Source: Candidatus Accumulibacter meliphilus
GTDB lineage: Bacteria > Pseudomonadota > Gammaproteobacteria > Burkholderiales > Rhodocyclaceae
Reading direction: 5' to 3'
DNA: 35,529 bases
Assembly: GCA_003332265.1 (NCBI GenBank)
Contig: QPGA01000005.1
Coordinates: 122,065-157,593, forward strand
Shown: positions 28,601 to 35,529 of the stretch, in pieces
How the letters are laid out: every line of letters begins with the position of its first letter
Position numbering within the stretch: position 1 is the first letter of the stretch
Translations under genes and position numbers: made by a program
The notes under the pieces: generated by a model
Told to the model about the DNA's origin: nothing
The model's database searches: none
The model's input: the letters and a program-made list of their open reading frames with translations, nothing else

Positions 28601-31600
28601 GTAACAATCGCGCCAGTGAGGCTGCCGCGGCGGCGCTCCTGCTCGTTGGGAACGCGCAGGACGACGCTCGCCGTGCCGCGCGGACCGGCATAAAGGCCGA
28701 GGTTGTAGCGCTGGGTGAGATCACCATCGAGCAGTTCGCTGTCGATCAGCGCCTCGGCGCCAGCAATCGGATCCTGCTCGTAGTGACCGAGCAGAACGGG
28801 TTGGGCCAGGAAGCGCAGGTCCATGGCCTTGACCTTGACCTCCAGGCGGCGCTTCGGTCGCGCCGCGACGCGACTGCGCGGCGATCCGCCGAGCAGACCG
28901 CGTGCCACGGCCTCGCCGCCGTCGAGCGTCGGCGGTCCGGCGTCGTAGGTCACCGGTAGCGGCTGCTCTTCGCCGCGCACCGCCGGCGGGCTGCTCAGCA
29001 GGGCGCCGGTCCCGCCGCTGCTCAGCAGCTCGCCAAGCGCCGGAAAGTACTCGCTGGTCGACGGCAGATCGCCATGCTTGGCCGGCAGGTAGTAGTGACT
29101 GCCGACATTGCCGATGCGCCCGGAAGCCCAGGTGACGGTGCCGTCACCCTGGCTGGTGCCGACCATTTTCAGGCGCCCTTGCACCTCGCGAATTCCGCAC
29201 GGGGTATTGCGCGCCACACCAAAGACATAGACGGCTTTGCTGGCATAGGCCTCGGGAAGCGCCGGCGTTGCCTCGCCGTCCTGTTGCCAAAGCCAGTTCG
29301 CCGCGTCCAGCTGTGACTGGTCCGGTGTCGCCGAATTGCCGTTTCCGAACCAGAAATCGAAGACTTTCGCCTGGTAGTCGACCCAGGTCTTGGCCAGCCA
29401 GAAATCCTGCTTGTCGTCGCCGCCGTCGGGCTGCCCCTGGAAGGTATCGACAAAGCCGCGCTTGGGCAGCAACTGCAGCGCGCCGCGAAAACCGGAGACG
29501 ATCTGCAGCACTTCCCGCATGTCGTGGCGGACGTCGAGACGCACCAGGGAGCGCAGCGTATCGCCCTTGCCGAGCAGGTTCTCGACCATCGAGTAGGCGC
29601 CCTGATTGGGCGTCCCGAGCATCACCAGGCGCGCACCATCGCGCGCCATCAGCGCGTCGATCACTGCACGGCGCTTGTGGATGCTGGCGCGCACCACCAG
29701 TCCGCCCATGCTGTGCGCAAGCAGGCGCACCGGCTGCGTCGTCTCGCGCAGCAAGCGATCGAGGAATTCGGCAAAGCGCTCGGCGAGCACATCCAGCGGT
29801 TGCCGCCAGTCGTAAGCGAAGGGCTCGACGCGGTGACTGGTCGACAGATACGTGCAAATGTCGCCGTAGAACATATCGAACAGCTTCTCGGCCTCGACGC
29901 CGGACTGCTCCCAGGCGATCTTGCTCAGGCCACCGCTGGCGATATCCAGCGGGTCGAACCACACCCGGTCCTGGCCATTCACCGACAGGTGCGAACCCAT
30001 CACCCCCGGCAGCACGACAAGCACCGGCAAATCGGCACGCGGCGTCTCCGGCGAGCGCGATATGCCACGCGCAGCACGCCTGCGACCGTCGCCCGCAGCC
30101 GCCTCGAGCGCGCTTACCTCGCCATCCGCGAAGGGACCCGGCAAAGCCTGGAAAGCCGTCAGCGGCAAGACCTCGCCGGCCACCAACCAGTCGCGCAGGG
30201 CAAGGCGCGTGTCGATGTTGGTGAAGTAGCGGAAATGCGAGACCTCGGCACCGCGATCGAACAACGCCCGTGCCCGCGCCTGCGGCGCAATGCCGGCAAA
30301 CATCGAGTCGCTATCGACCACCAGGTCGTTGTCGACGTTGTCGAAAAAGAGATAGTCGGTAAGCAGGACGCCGAGACGTTTGAGCAGATTGCCGCCTTCG
30401 ATGTCGCCAGCGATCACCGCCATCTCGATCCCGGCGCGCACCGGTGCGTCGCGCAAGAGACGCGCCATCGGCGAATCCGGCAACATCGCTTCGATGCCGG
30501 GAACCAGATGCGCGTTGGTGCGCTTGTGGGCGATTTCCAGCACCACCCGTTTGAAAGCCGAATAGAAGGGGTTGCCGAAAAAGAACGGCACCTGCCCGAT
30601 CAGGGTCAGCATCCCGGACAGGAAGAGGTCCAGGTTGCCGCTGGCCAGCCGCGTTCCCTGCGCCGGACTGGCCACCCGCACGTAGCGCTGCACGACCAGC
30701 TTCCTGTCCGCCAGCACCCTGGACAGCTGGCGCAGTTGCTCGCGCTGCTCGGCGTGCGCCGAGTCGACTTCGCGACGCACGTCCTGCGCGGCAGCTTCGC
30801 TCTCGTAGGCGTCACCAGTGCCCGGCAGATCGGCTTTGTAGAGCTCGATCAGCGGGTCGAAATCCTGCACGCAGAGCAGGTCGGCAACCAGGCCGCCGCG
30901 CGAGTGCGAGACCAGGTTGAGCTGCAGGCCGTCAGGCAACATCGCCAGCAGCTCCAGGGCGTTCTCGATCGGGCTCGCGGAGAGCGTGCGGTGCTCGTAG
31001 GCGTAGATACCGCCGCTGAAATGGCGCTGCAAGACGCTCCACAGATCGCGCTCGTCGAGCGGCAGGTCGCCAAAACTGCCCACGGTATTGGAACCAGTGC
31101 CATGCACGAAAACCAGCACCGGCAGCTTCTCGGCAGCGGCGCGCTGTAGCTCGCGCTGCGCGCGCGCCAGCGCCTTGCTGTCTTGCGCCTCGGTGGCACG
31201 GCGTCCGCCGTCCCAGCAGTAAACGCCGGTCGGCCGACCCAGCCGCGCCTCGATCGCCCACATCAGCGCCTTGGTGCCCAGCCCGCTGACCCCCAGCTCG
31301 GCGAGTTCACCATCACCGCCACCTTTGCCCAACTCGCCAAGCTTCTTCTTCGCCGCCTCGATGATTTCGTCGCTGGCGGTCCCTACCGCCAGCGCAAAGA
31401 CTTTGCTGATCAGGCCGCCGACCGCGTCCCCGAGCAGCCCGCGCGTGGCTGCTCCTTCGCCGCTCAGCTGATCGAACAGAATCTCCCCGTCGCTACCGAT
31501 CAGCTCGGGTCGGCTGCGCTCCAGGGAAGCCTTGAGCTTGCCGGCCGAAGTGATGAGAACACCGCCGTCGGCGAGTTCGATGACCAGCACCTCATCGCCC

Positions 31601-31809
31601 TGCGCCGCATACTGCTGGGCACTGACGCTGGCCCCGGCAGCGCGCACCGCCGCACCGACTTCAAAGCTCGCCCGCGTCTTCAGGTAGCCGGCCGGCAGGA
31701 AAGGATCCTCCGGCTCACCCGCCGACCGTCGAACGTTCTGCAGCAGTGCCGGCAACTGCTTCTCGTCGCTCTGCCGACCAGTGAAGTTGAGAGTAGTGGT
31801 GTCAGCCAT
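25657..31809 (-). CDS. Giant fusion: two alpha/beta-hydrolases plus CHAT protease
   Basis: The 2050-residue protein has three visible enzyme domains (numbering from the start at 31809). Hydrolase 1 (about 228-540) has FVHGTGSN, nucleophile S303 in SHSRGG, acid D495 and H525. Hydrolase 2 (about 595-920) is LCAT/PGAP1-like with PGVMGS, S700 in AHSMGG, D889 in GDGTV and H912. A linker domain with LLGHYEQDPIAGAEALID lies near 1006-1023. The CHAT caspase-fold domain (about 1260-1620) has H1468 in HISAHG and C1512 in LSCCHLG. A helical, TPR-like tail follows with an acidic DESDDKDDKD linker. I chose ATG 31809 since GGAGG lies five bases before it. No signal peptide is seen. I infer a cytoplasmic protease-lipase effector; the metacaspase gene lies 104 bases upstream. 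Confidence 0.8.
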   Translation of the reverse strand: MADTTTLNFTGRQSDEKQLPALLQNVRRSAGEPEDPFLPAGYLKTRASFEVGAAVRAAGASVSAQQYAAQGDEVLVIELADGGVLITSAGKLKASLERSRPELIGSDGEILFDQLSGEGAATRGLLGDAVGGLISKVFALAVGTASDEIIEAAKKKLGELGKGGGDGELAELGVSGLGTKALMWAIEARLGRPTGVYCWDGGRRATEAQDSKALARAQRELQRAAAEKLPVLVFVHGTGSNTVGSFGDLPLDERDLWSVLQRHFSGGIYAYEHRTLSASPIENALELLAMLPDGLQLNLVSHSRGGLVADLLCVQDFDPLIELYKADLPGTGDAYESEAAAQDVRREVDSAHAEQREQLRQLSRVLADRKLVVQRYVRVASPAQGTRLASGNLDLFLSGMLTLIGQVPFFFGNPFYSAFKRVVLEIAHKRTNAHLVPGIEAMLPDSPMARLLRDAPVRAGIEMAVIAGDIEGGNLLKRLGVLLTDYLFFDNVDNDLVVDSDSMFAGIAPQARARALFDRGAEVSHFRYFTNIDTRLALRDWLVAGEVLPLTAFQALPGPFADGEVSALEAAAGDGRRRAARGISRSPETPRADLPVLVVLPGVMGSHLSVNGQDRVWFDPLDIASGGLSKIAWEQSGVEAEKLFDMFYGDICTYLSTSHRVEPFAYDWRQPLDVLAERFAEFLDRLLRETTQPVRLLAHSMGGLVVRASIHKRRAVIDALMARDGARLVMLGTPNQGAYSMVENLLGKGDTLRSLVRLDVRHDMREVLQIVSGFRGALQLLPKRGFVDTFQGQPDGGDDKQDFWLAKTWVDYQAKVFDFWFGNGNSATPDQSQLDAANWLWQQDGEATPALPEAYASKAVYVFGVARNTPCGIREVQGRLKMVGTSQGDGTVTWASGRIGNVGSHYYLPAKHGDLPSTSEYFPALGELLSSGGTGALLSSPPAVRGEEQPLPVTYDAGPPTLDGGEAVARGLLGGSPRSRVAARPKRRLEVKVKAMDLRFLAQPVLLGHYEQDPIAGAEALIDSELLDGDLTQRYNLGLYAGPRGTASVVLRVPNEQERRRGSLTGAIVTGLGAYDGNLSVGDLIEAVRAGVLRYLLQVIDVLGKDERELPLAALLLGYNSSANLSVAASVEALLRGVMEANARFYETTRLDIRVARLDIVELYQDTAITAVYALRRMPDRLAELTRRYDVALVCWPELEQGEGLRRRLFDSGNPSYWPRLIVTDADRHEQGLAVRLPACDDAKAGDSGQGGASQGAPRQRTAIAERLRFLYVGQRARAESVVLQRQPGLVEKLVRQQIQRPVWREDFGRVLFQLMVPHDFKDAARQLESIVLVVDDYTANLPWELMFADDQRGAGEKLPLALRTPVVRQLAAMQFRRQVRQGLERTAFVVGNPSVEGFVAAFPDPRHPDALDPPPLPGAEEEATQVAAILQGLAYQVVAEIGSDRNASDVLTRLYQHPYRLLHISAHGIFDQQHVDGRRRSGVVLSDGLLITAAEIRAMESVPELVFLSCCHLGKVDTGSAKGANDNSGERTLQDGNLLAASVARELINIGVRCVVVAGWAVDDKGAMIFGKAFYESLLLEGRPFGQAVFEARRAVWQANREDITWGAYQAYGEPGWLAEPRLSGQAAAAVAYVSPDELLDELSSRRAALSRAGERQTRRELDTQVSSIEALLRERCPPGWLRLPALQSALASVWADLGEFAKARAAYLDAIQSEDGDGQVPIRDIEQLANIEARMGEKDESDDKDDKDGGALKLIESALERLRALDALVSHAAGEAASGQVNSERCALRGSAAKRKANVFARRALAADAATGSATEAGSKAAQVDSAGALAQMDQALRDSAGFYRQGEGRPGDAAFRSYNALNRLAIEALLVPADGERREEGNAANADSEAIALARYCRSAARDAYARSADFWDAMREPESLLVEHLLDARLMHSGAVGQLAFDEVTRAFQETLSSLCLKPKQLDSVVAQICLFSRFCDARSLSHDHGDGGWQLAADRLIALAERLRPGACQRGDRPHGATPVAAALAKALPSKAAASAGRQRATRKR

Positions 31810-31913
31810 CATCGCCTCCATCGAGTTCTTGCCACGCCAGATCCTGTAGCGCCCTGGGTCGGCTCAGGCCGGCCTGTCACGCCTGGACATTTGGACTGCC
31901 TACAGAGCGGCCA

Positions 31914-32753
31914 TCAAGTGAAAATCTGGCGCTTGCACGCATCCTCGCTGCCAAAAATCTGCGGGCTTTGCGGATACGACGCCGACGGCAGGTAGGCCGG
32001 GCTGATCGCCGCATGCCACTGCGCGTAAGTGGCGTTGGCTGGCAGCTGTTTGAGCGCCTTCAGCGCGTAATAGCTGAACGCGCCACAAGGACGGCCCGCG
32101 ATGCGTGCATCGTAGCTGAAATTGTTCGGCCCCTCCTTGCAGCCCGCCAGCAGCAGATCGCCCATCATTTGCGACAGCGCGCCGGTAAAAGGAGAGCCTC
32201 CGGTCACCGGCACCGCCGTCAGCGACTGGCCGCTGATGCCGTGCGGCAACTTGTTGGCGGCCAGCCAGTTGCCCATCGGCAAAAACCGGGGACGCGGCGC
32301 ATCGTCGGCGTCCGGATCGGCAGCCGCGGCACGGGTCACGGTACCCGAATGGCAACTGTCGGAGATCAACAGCAAGCGCACACCCGCCTTGCGCGCCGAA
32401 AACAGGGTGTTGATCTCGTCATCGATCAGCGCACCCCCACCGGTCTGAATGTCGTAGGGGCAAAGCGCCTCGTCGAGGCCGTCAATCTCGTCGCCGTTGG
32501 TGTCGGGGACATAGGTCCCGTGTCCGGAATAGGTAATTACCAGCACATCGCCACTGACCCCGCCGGCAATCAGCGACTGGATGGCGTTGAACATCGCTGC
32601 CTTGGTGGCCTGGCTGTCGATCAGCTTGCTGACCGCAAAGCCACGCCCCGCGAGCTCGGCAGCCCAATCGTTGGCATCGTTGACACAACCACTGAGATCC
32701 ATGTGAGTACCGGGGTAGTTGTTGATCCCCATACAAAGCGCGCGCTTGCTCAT
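31914..32753 (-). CDS. Type I-like metacaspase (peptidase C14)
   Basis: This 279-residue protein consists almost only of a caspase-like p20 domain. It has the start ALCMGINNYPG, histidine H78 in TYSGHGTYV, and the catalytic cysteine C134 in ISDSCHSGTV. An acidic GDEIDGLDEALCPYD lies between them, as in calcium-dependent metacaspases that cut after Arg or Lys. There is no death-fold or transmembrane partner in the chain, so targeting may come from another protein. GGAGGCAGTC precedes the ATG as a ribosome binding site. It is the first of four genes on this strand and probably drives the operon from the region with heptamer repeats upstream (32805-32846). Confidence 0.88.
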   Translation of the reverse strand: MSKRALCMGINNYPGTHMDLSGCVNDANDWAAELAGRGFAVSKLIDSQATKAAMFNAIQSLIAGGVSGDVLVITYSGHGTYVPDTNGDEIDGLDEALCPYDIQTGGGALIDDEINTLFSARKAGVRLLLISDSCHSGTVTRAAAADPDADDAPRPRFLPMGNWLAANKLPHGISGQSLTAVPVTGGSPFTGALSQMMGDLLLAGCKEGPNNFSYDARIAGRPCGAFSYYALKALKQLPANATYAQWHAAISPAYLPSASYPQSPQIFGSEDACKRQIFT

Positions 32754-33255
32754 GACTGCCTCCTGTCGATTGATCGGTGATGGTTGATCGCGGACTGCGG
32801 CTACGGACTACGGACTACGGACTACGGACTACTGACTACTGACTACGGACCTCAGTCTAGCAAGCGCCAAGGCAATAGCAACCCTCGCCATTTCTCTCGC
32901 CCGGGCGACTCCTCAAGGCACTCGGCAACGCGCTGCTCGCTGATCCACGCCGGGGAGTTCTGCCAGCGGCTTGCCGCAGGCATCGGCACGGGCGCGCCGA
33001 CGACGCGTCGGCGATCGGTACACCACCCGCGACGCTGTCCAGGACCGTGACCCCTACTGCCGACAAGCCTGGCCTATGCGGTGCATGATCTGAAACTACT
33101 CAGCAGGCATTGGTGTGGGGGGAAAGCGTTTGCCGAGAGGAAATTTCCTTGCCAGTTTCACGCTGTGCGCAGCGGCCTTGCCCGTACTGGCACCATCGTC
33201 GAAGGACCTCGTTAGGCGCGCCAAGCCCCCTGGGCCTGGCTGCGAGTACAGACCA
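32754..33255. other. Intergenic region, repeats but no gene
   Basis: No convincing gene is present between the metacaspase start and the RTX gene end. The left part holds the heptamer tandem array (32805-32846) and the presumed metacaspase promoter. The rest is GC-rich, with only short open frames lacking recognisable motifs or ribosome binding sites. A clear intrinsic terminator for the RTX gene was not found; the weak self-complementary stretch near 33221-33243 is not convincing. Confidence 0.5.
32805..32846 (+). repeat. Heptamer tandem repeat upstream of the metacaspase
   Basis: Six units of seven bases in a row: GGACTAC four times (32805-32832), then TGACTAC twice (32833-32846). Imperfect units flank it on both sides. 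It begins about 52 bases upstream of the metacaspase start codon. Such short arrays slip easily during replication and could vary promoter spacing between cells. Confidence 0.85.
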
Positions 33256-35529
33256 TCAGGTCACCATGAAGTCGAGGTTGCTCAGCGCCAGTCCGCCGCT
33301 CAGGGTGGCGAACTGCACCGCAACGCCCGCTCCGTTGCCGTCGGCGTCGTAGTACAGCGCCCCTGAGCTGCTGTTGTAGATCAGGTAGTCGTCGGCATCG
33401 GCGGCGCTGATGACGCCCGCGCCAGAGCGGAACGAGCCGGCCGCCAGGGTGCCGGAAGTGATCAGCGAAGTGAAGATCGCGTTCTCCAGCTCGACGGTGT
33501 CGTCGAACACGTTGTAGTCGCTGATCGTGTCGCGGTTGGCGAGGGCGTCGAACAGGGTGTCGAAGCGGAATCGGTCGGCGCCCGCGCCGCCGCTCAGCGT
33601 GTCGTTACCGAGCCCACCGACCACAAGGTCGTTGCCTGCCCCGCCACTGAGGCGGTTGTCGCCGACGTTGCCACTCAGACTGTCGTTGTAGTTGCTGCCG
33701 GTCAGCCTTTCGATACTGATCAGGGTATCGGAACCCGAGCCGCCGGTGGCCTGGTCACCGGCGATGGCGAGGCTGACGGTCACGCCGGCAGTGGCATAGG
33801 CGTAGGAAACGGTGTCCGCACCGCTGCCGCCATCGAGTAAGTTGTTGCCAGCGCCTGCATAGAGCGTGTTGGCCAGGGAATTGCCAGTAGCATTGGCCGC
33901 TGCGCTCGACAGGATGCGCAGGTTCTCGACGTTGTCCGGCAGCGTATAGGCAGAAAGGTAGCTGTAAACCGTGTCGTTGCCACCGGCCATCGGCTCGGTG
34001 TTGGTTTCACTCACCAGGTCAGCGACGTTGTCGACGTAGTAGGTGTCGGAGCCATCGCCACCGATCAGCGTATCGACACCGGCACCTCCGTTGAGGACGT
34101 TGGCCAGACTGTCGCCCGTCAGGCGATCATTGTAGTTGCTCCCGGTGAGTCGTTCGATATTGAGCAGAGTGTCGAAACCGGAACCGCCGGTGGCCTGCGC
34201 AAGACTGCTGGCCAGGCTGACGGCAACGCCGGCTGCCGCGTAAGCGTAGGACACGGTATCGGTGCCACCGCCGCCGTCGAGAACGTTGTCCCCAGCGCCG
34301 GCATAGAGCGTGTTGGCGAGAGCATTCCCCGAACCGTTGGCAGTCCCCACGGCAAGAATGCGCAGGTTCTCGACGTTGGCCGGCAGCGCGTAGTCAGCCA
34401 GAGTGCTGTACACAGTGTCGTTGCCCCCGGCGGTCAGGTCGGCGTTGGTTTCGCTCACCAGATCACTGAGGTTGTCGACGTAGTAGCTATCCGAGCCGTC
34501 GCCGCCGATCAGGGTATCGGCCCCCGCACCACCATCCAGCGTATCGTTACCGGCGCCACCGTCCAGCCAATTGGCGACACCGTCGCCGGTGAGGCGGTCG
34601 TTATACGCGCTGCCCACGAGATTCTCAATGCTGATCAGGGTGTCGGACCCGGAACCGCCGGTCGCGTGCGCCGCGTTGCTGGCAAGATTGACCGCCACGG
34701 CGGCCGTGGCAAGGGCGTAAGACACGGTGTCAAGGCCCGCGCCACCATCCAGCACGTTGTTGCCCGCACTGGCGAAAAGCGTGTTGTCGAGGCTGTTTCC
34801 GGTACCATCAGCCGCGCCGGTGGCAACGAGGCGCAGGGTCTCCACGTTGGCGGTCAGGGTGTAGGCGGCGAGACTGCTGTAGACGGTGTCAGCGCCACCG
34901 CTCGCCAGAAGCGCGTTGGTCTCAATGACGAGGTCGCCAGCGTTGTCGACGTAGTAGGTGTCGGAGCCGTCGCCGCCGACCAGGGTATCGGCTCCGGCAC
35001 TGCCGTCCAGGAGGTTGGCGGCGCTGTTGCCGGTGAGGCTGTCGTTATGGCTGCTGCCGGTGAGGTTCTCGATGCCGATCAGGGTGTCGGTGCCAGCACC
35101 GCCGGTCGCCTGCGCCGCGCCAGAAGCAAGACTGACAGTTACTCCGGAAGGGGCATTGGTGTAGGAAGCTGTGTCGTCGCCGCTACCGCCGTTGAGCGTG
35201 TCACTGCCCGGACCTCCGCTCAGCAGGTCGTTGCCGACGCCACCGTTCAGAACGTCGTCACCCGCACCGCCGTCGAGCGTGTCGTTGCCTTCGTTGCCAC
35301 TGATGGTGTCGTTGCCGCCGTCACCATAGACCTTGTCGTCCCATTTGCTGAAGCTGCCAAAACTGTTCGCGCCGTCACCCAGGTGCACGCCGAGCGTGGC
35401 GATCAGTTGCTGCGCACCCATGACCTGGGCGTCGCCAAAGGTGATCTGGCTGACGATCTGGTCGTTGTAGTACTGCGCGCGGTAGAAGTAGTCGGCGAGT
35501 GTCAGGACGTCGCCACCCGCAAACTGCAG
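33256..35529 (-). CDS. RTX calcium-binding repeat protein, C-terminal part
   Basis: This is the C-terminal part of a large secreted RTX protein; the frame stays open to the right edge, so the start lies outside. An in-frame ATG at 35421 is probably internal, since codons upstream read like RTX-linked sequence (GDVLTLADYFYRAQYYNDQ). Counting from that ATG, residues 30-72 are classical GGxGxDxLx nonapeptides that bind calcium. Three long modules follow from residue 153, each starting SDxYYVDN and ending in a nonapeptide pair. The last about 110 residues (DRFRFDT to LSNLDFMVT) match the type I secretion C-terminal signal. No protease or lipase part lies inside the window. Secretion genes (ABC, MFP, TolC) are not present here. 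Confidence 0.85.
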   Translation of the reverse strand: MQFAGGDVLTLADYFYRAQYYNDQIVSQITFGDAQVMGAQQLIATLGVHLGDGANSFGSFSKWDDKVYGDGGNDTISGNEGNDTLDGGAGDDVLNGGVGNDLLSGGPGSDTLNGGSGDDTASYTNAPSGVTVSLASGAAQATGGAGTDTLIGIENLTGSSHNDSLTGNSAANLLDGSAGADTLVGGDGSDTYYVDNAGDLVIETNALLASGGADTVYSSLAAYTLTANVETLRLVATGAADGTGNSLDNTLFASAGNNVLDGGAGLDTVSYALATAAVAVNLASNAAHATGGSGSDTLISIENLVGSAYNDRLTGDGVANWLDGGAGNDTLDGGAGADTLIGGDGSDSYYVDNLSDLVSETNADLTAGGNDTVYSTLADYALPANVENLRILAVGTANGSGNALANTLYAGAGDNVLDGGGGTDTVSYAYAAAGVAVSLASSLAQATGGSGFDTLLNIERLTGSNYNDRLTGDSLANVLNGGAGVDTLIGGDGSDTYYVDNVADLVSETNTEPMAGGNDTVYSYLSAYTLPDNVENLRILSSAAANATGNSLANTLYAGAGNNLLDGGSGADTVSYAYATAGVTVSLAIAGDQATGGSGSDTLISIERLTGSNYNDSLSGNVGDNRLSGGAGNDLVVGGLGNDTLSGGAGADRFRFDTLFDALANRDTISDYNVFDDTVELENAIFTSLITSGTLAAGSFRSGAGVISAADADDYLIYNSSSGALYYDADGNGAGVAVQFATLSGGLALSNLDFMVT
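33633..34965 (-). repeat. Three long modules inside the RTX gene
   Basis: The modules start at 34965, 34494 and 34050 (reading on the minus strand). Module 1 is 157 codons, module 2 is 148, and module 3 covers about 140 before it changes. Module 1 has one extra nine-residue RTX unit. Each contains ENLRIL-like, NxLDGGxGxDTVSYA and NIExLTGSxYNDxLTG segments. The identity between modules points to duplication or recombination. Confidence 0.8.

Noticed and set aside
29524-31149. A plus-strand open frame of about 540 codons
   Set aside because: It is the complement of the first and second hydrolase domains of the giant protein, whose motifs and catalytic residues are unmistakable on the minus strand.
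31810-31821. ATG at 31821 as the start of the giant CHAT protein
   Set aside because: The GGAGG ribosome binding site lies between 31821 and 31809, inside the proposed longer start, so it can only serve the later ATGs; 31809 has the normal five-base spacing.
33100-33366. Short plus-strand frames beside the RTX end
   Set aside because: They overlap the RTX gene end and contain no recognisable motif; base composition alone explains them.
33256-35529. The periodic DNA of the RTX gene as a CRISPR or satellite
   Set aside because: The period follows the nonapeptide and module structure of a protein frame open throughout, so the repetition is coding.

Overview
The window is a 35.5 kb piece of a GC-rich betaproteobacterial chromosome. 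The order rplM-rpsI-argC-(bactofilin)-erpA and the block purM / hda-HAD-pcnB-folK are typical of Rhodocyclales. The gene content (many RTX, CHAT and caspase-like proteins beside standard housekeeping genes) would fit a 'Candidatus Accumulibacter'-like organism. The order-level guess is fairly safe; the genus is an inference from memory and not a search result.

Layout. 1-642: a lower-GC leader with a promoter-to-terminator unit of about 115 nt that looks like a small RNA carrying two anti-Shine-Dalgarno stretches, then the rplM promoter. 643-3415: rplM-rpsI, a terminator, argC, a broken bactofilin gene and erpA. 3591-5706 (minus): a two-gene operon of a small membrane protein (DUF6394-like) and a two-TM potassium channel with RCK domains. 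5707-6163 holds a decayed RND-transporter fragment. 6164-6499 is a small basic protein of unknown function. 6569-11158: purM on the minus strand, diverging from hda, a HAD phosphatase, pcnB and folK. 11155-14108: a dispersed repeat, a decayed peroxidase-like (AhpD/CMD) fragment, a gabD-like aldehyde dehydrogenase, an NlpC/P60 lipoprotein and a small exported protein. 14195-17788: a KefB-type antiporter, a radical SAM protein and a Sir2-family protein. 17827-21778 (minus): aconitase acnA followed by a COG3146 acyltransferase-like protein. 21977-23101: three copies of a 125-bp repeat flanking a DJ-1/PfpI protein.

23124-32753 is the most unusual part. Four genes run in one direction on the minus strand: a metacaspase, a 2050-residue protein that joins two alpha/beta-hydrolase domains (each with a visible Ser-Asp-His triad) to a CHAT protease domain with its His-Cys pair and a helical tail, a glycine-zipper lipoprotein, and a protein that joins a TIR/deoxyribosyltransferase-like domain, TPR-like helices and a SLOG-like Rossmann domain. 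The combination of two caspase-fold proteases, lipase-like domains and nucleotide-sensing or NAD-processing folds is the profile of a bacterial conflict or programmed-cell-death system. The assignment is inferred from domains and gene order; no activity can be read from the DNA.

33256 to the right edge is the C-terminal part of a large RTX protein with long modular repeats; its start lies outside the window. An approximately 125-bp repeat family with three internal hairpins and TTAA-like ends occurs in five copies plus one remnant and links several of the intergenic spaces. No tRNA, rRNA, CRISPR array, transposase or integrase gene was recognised.
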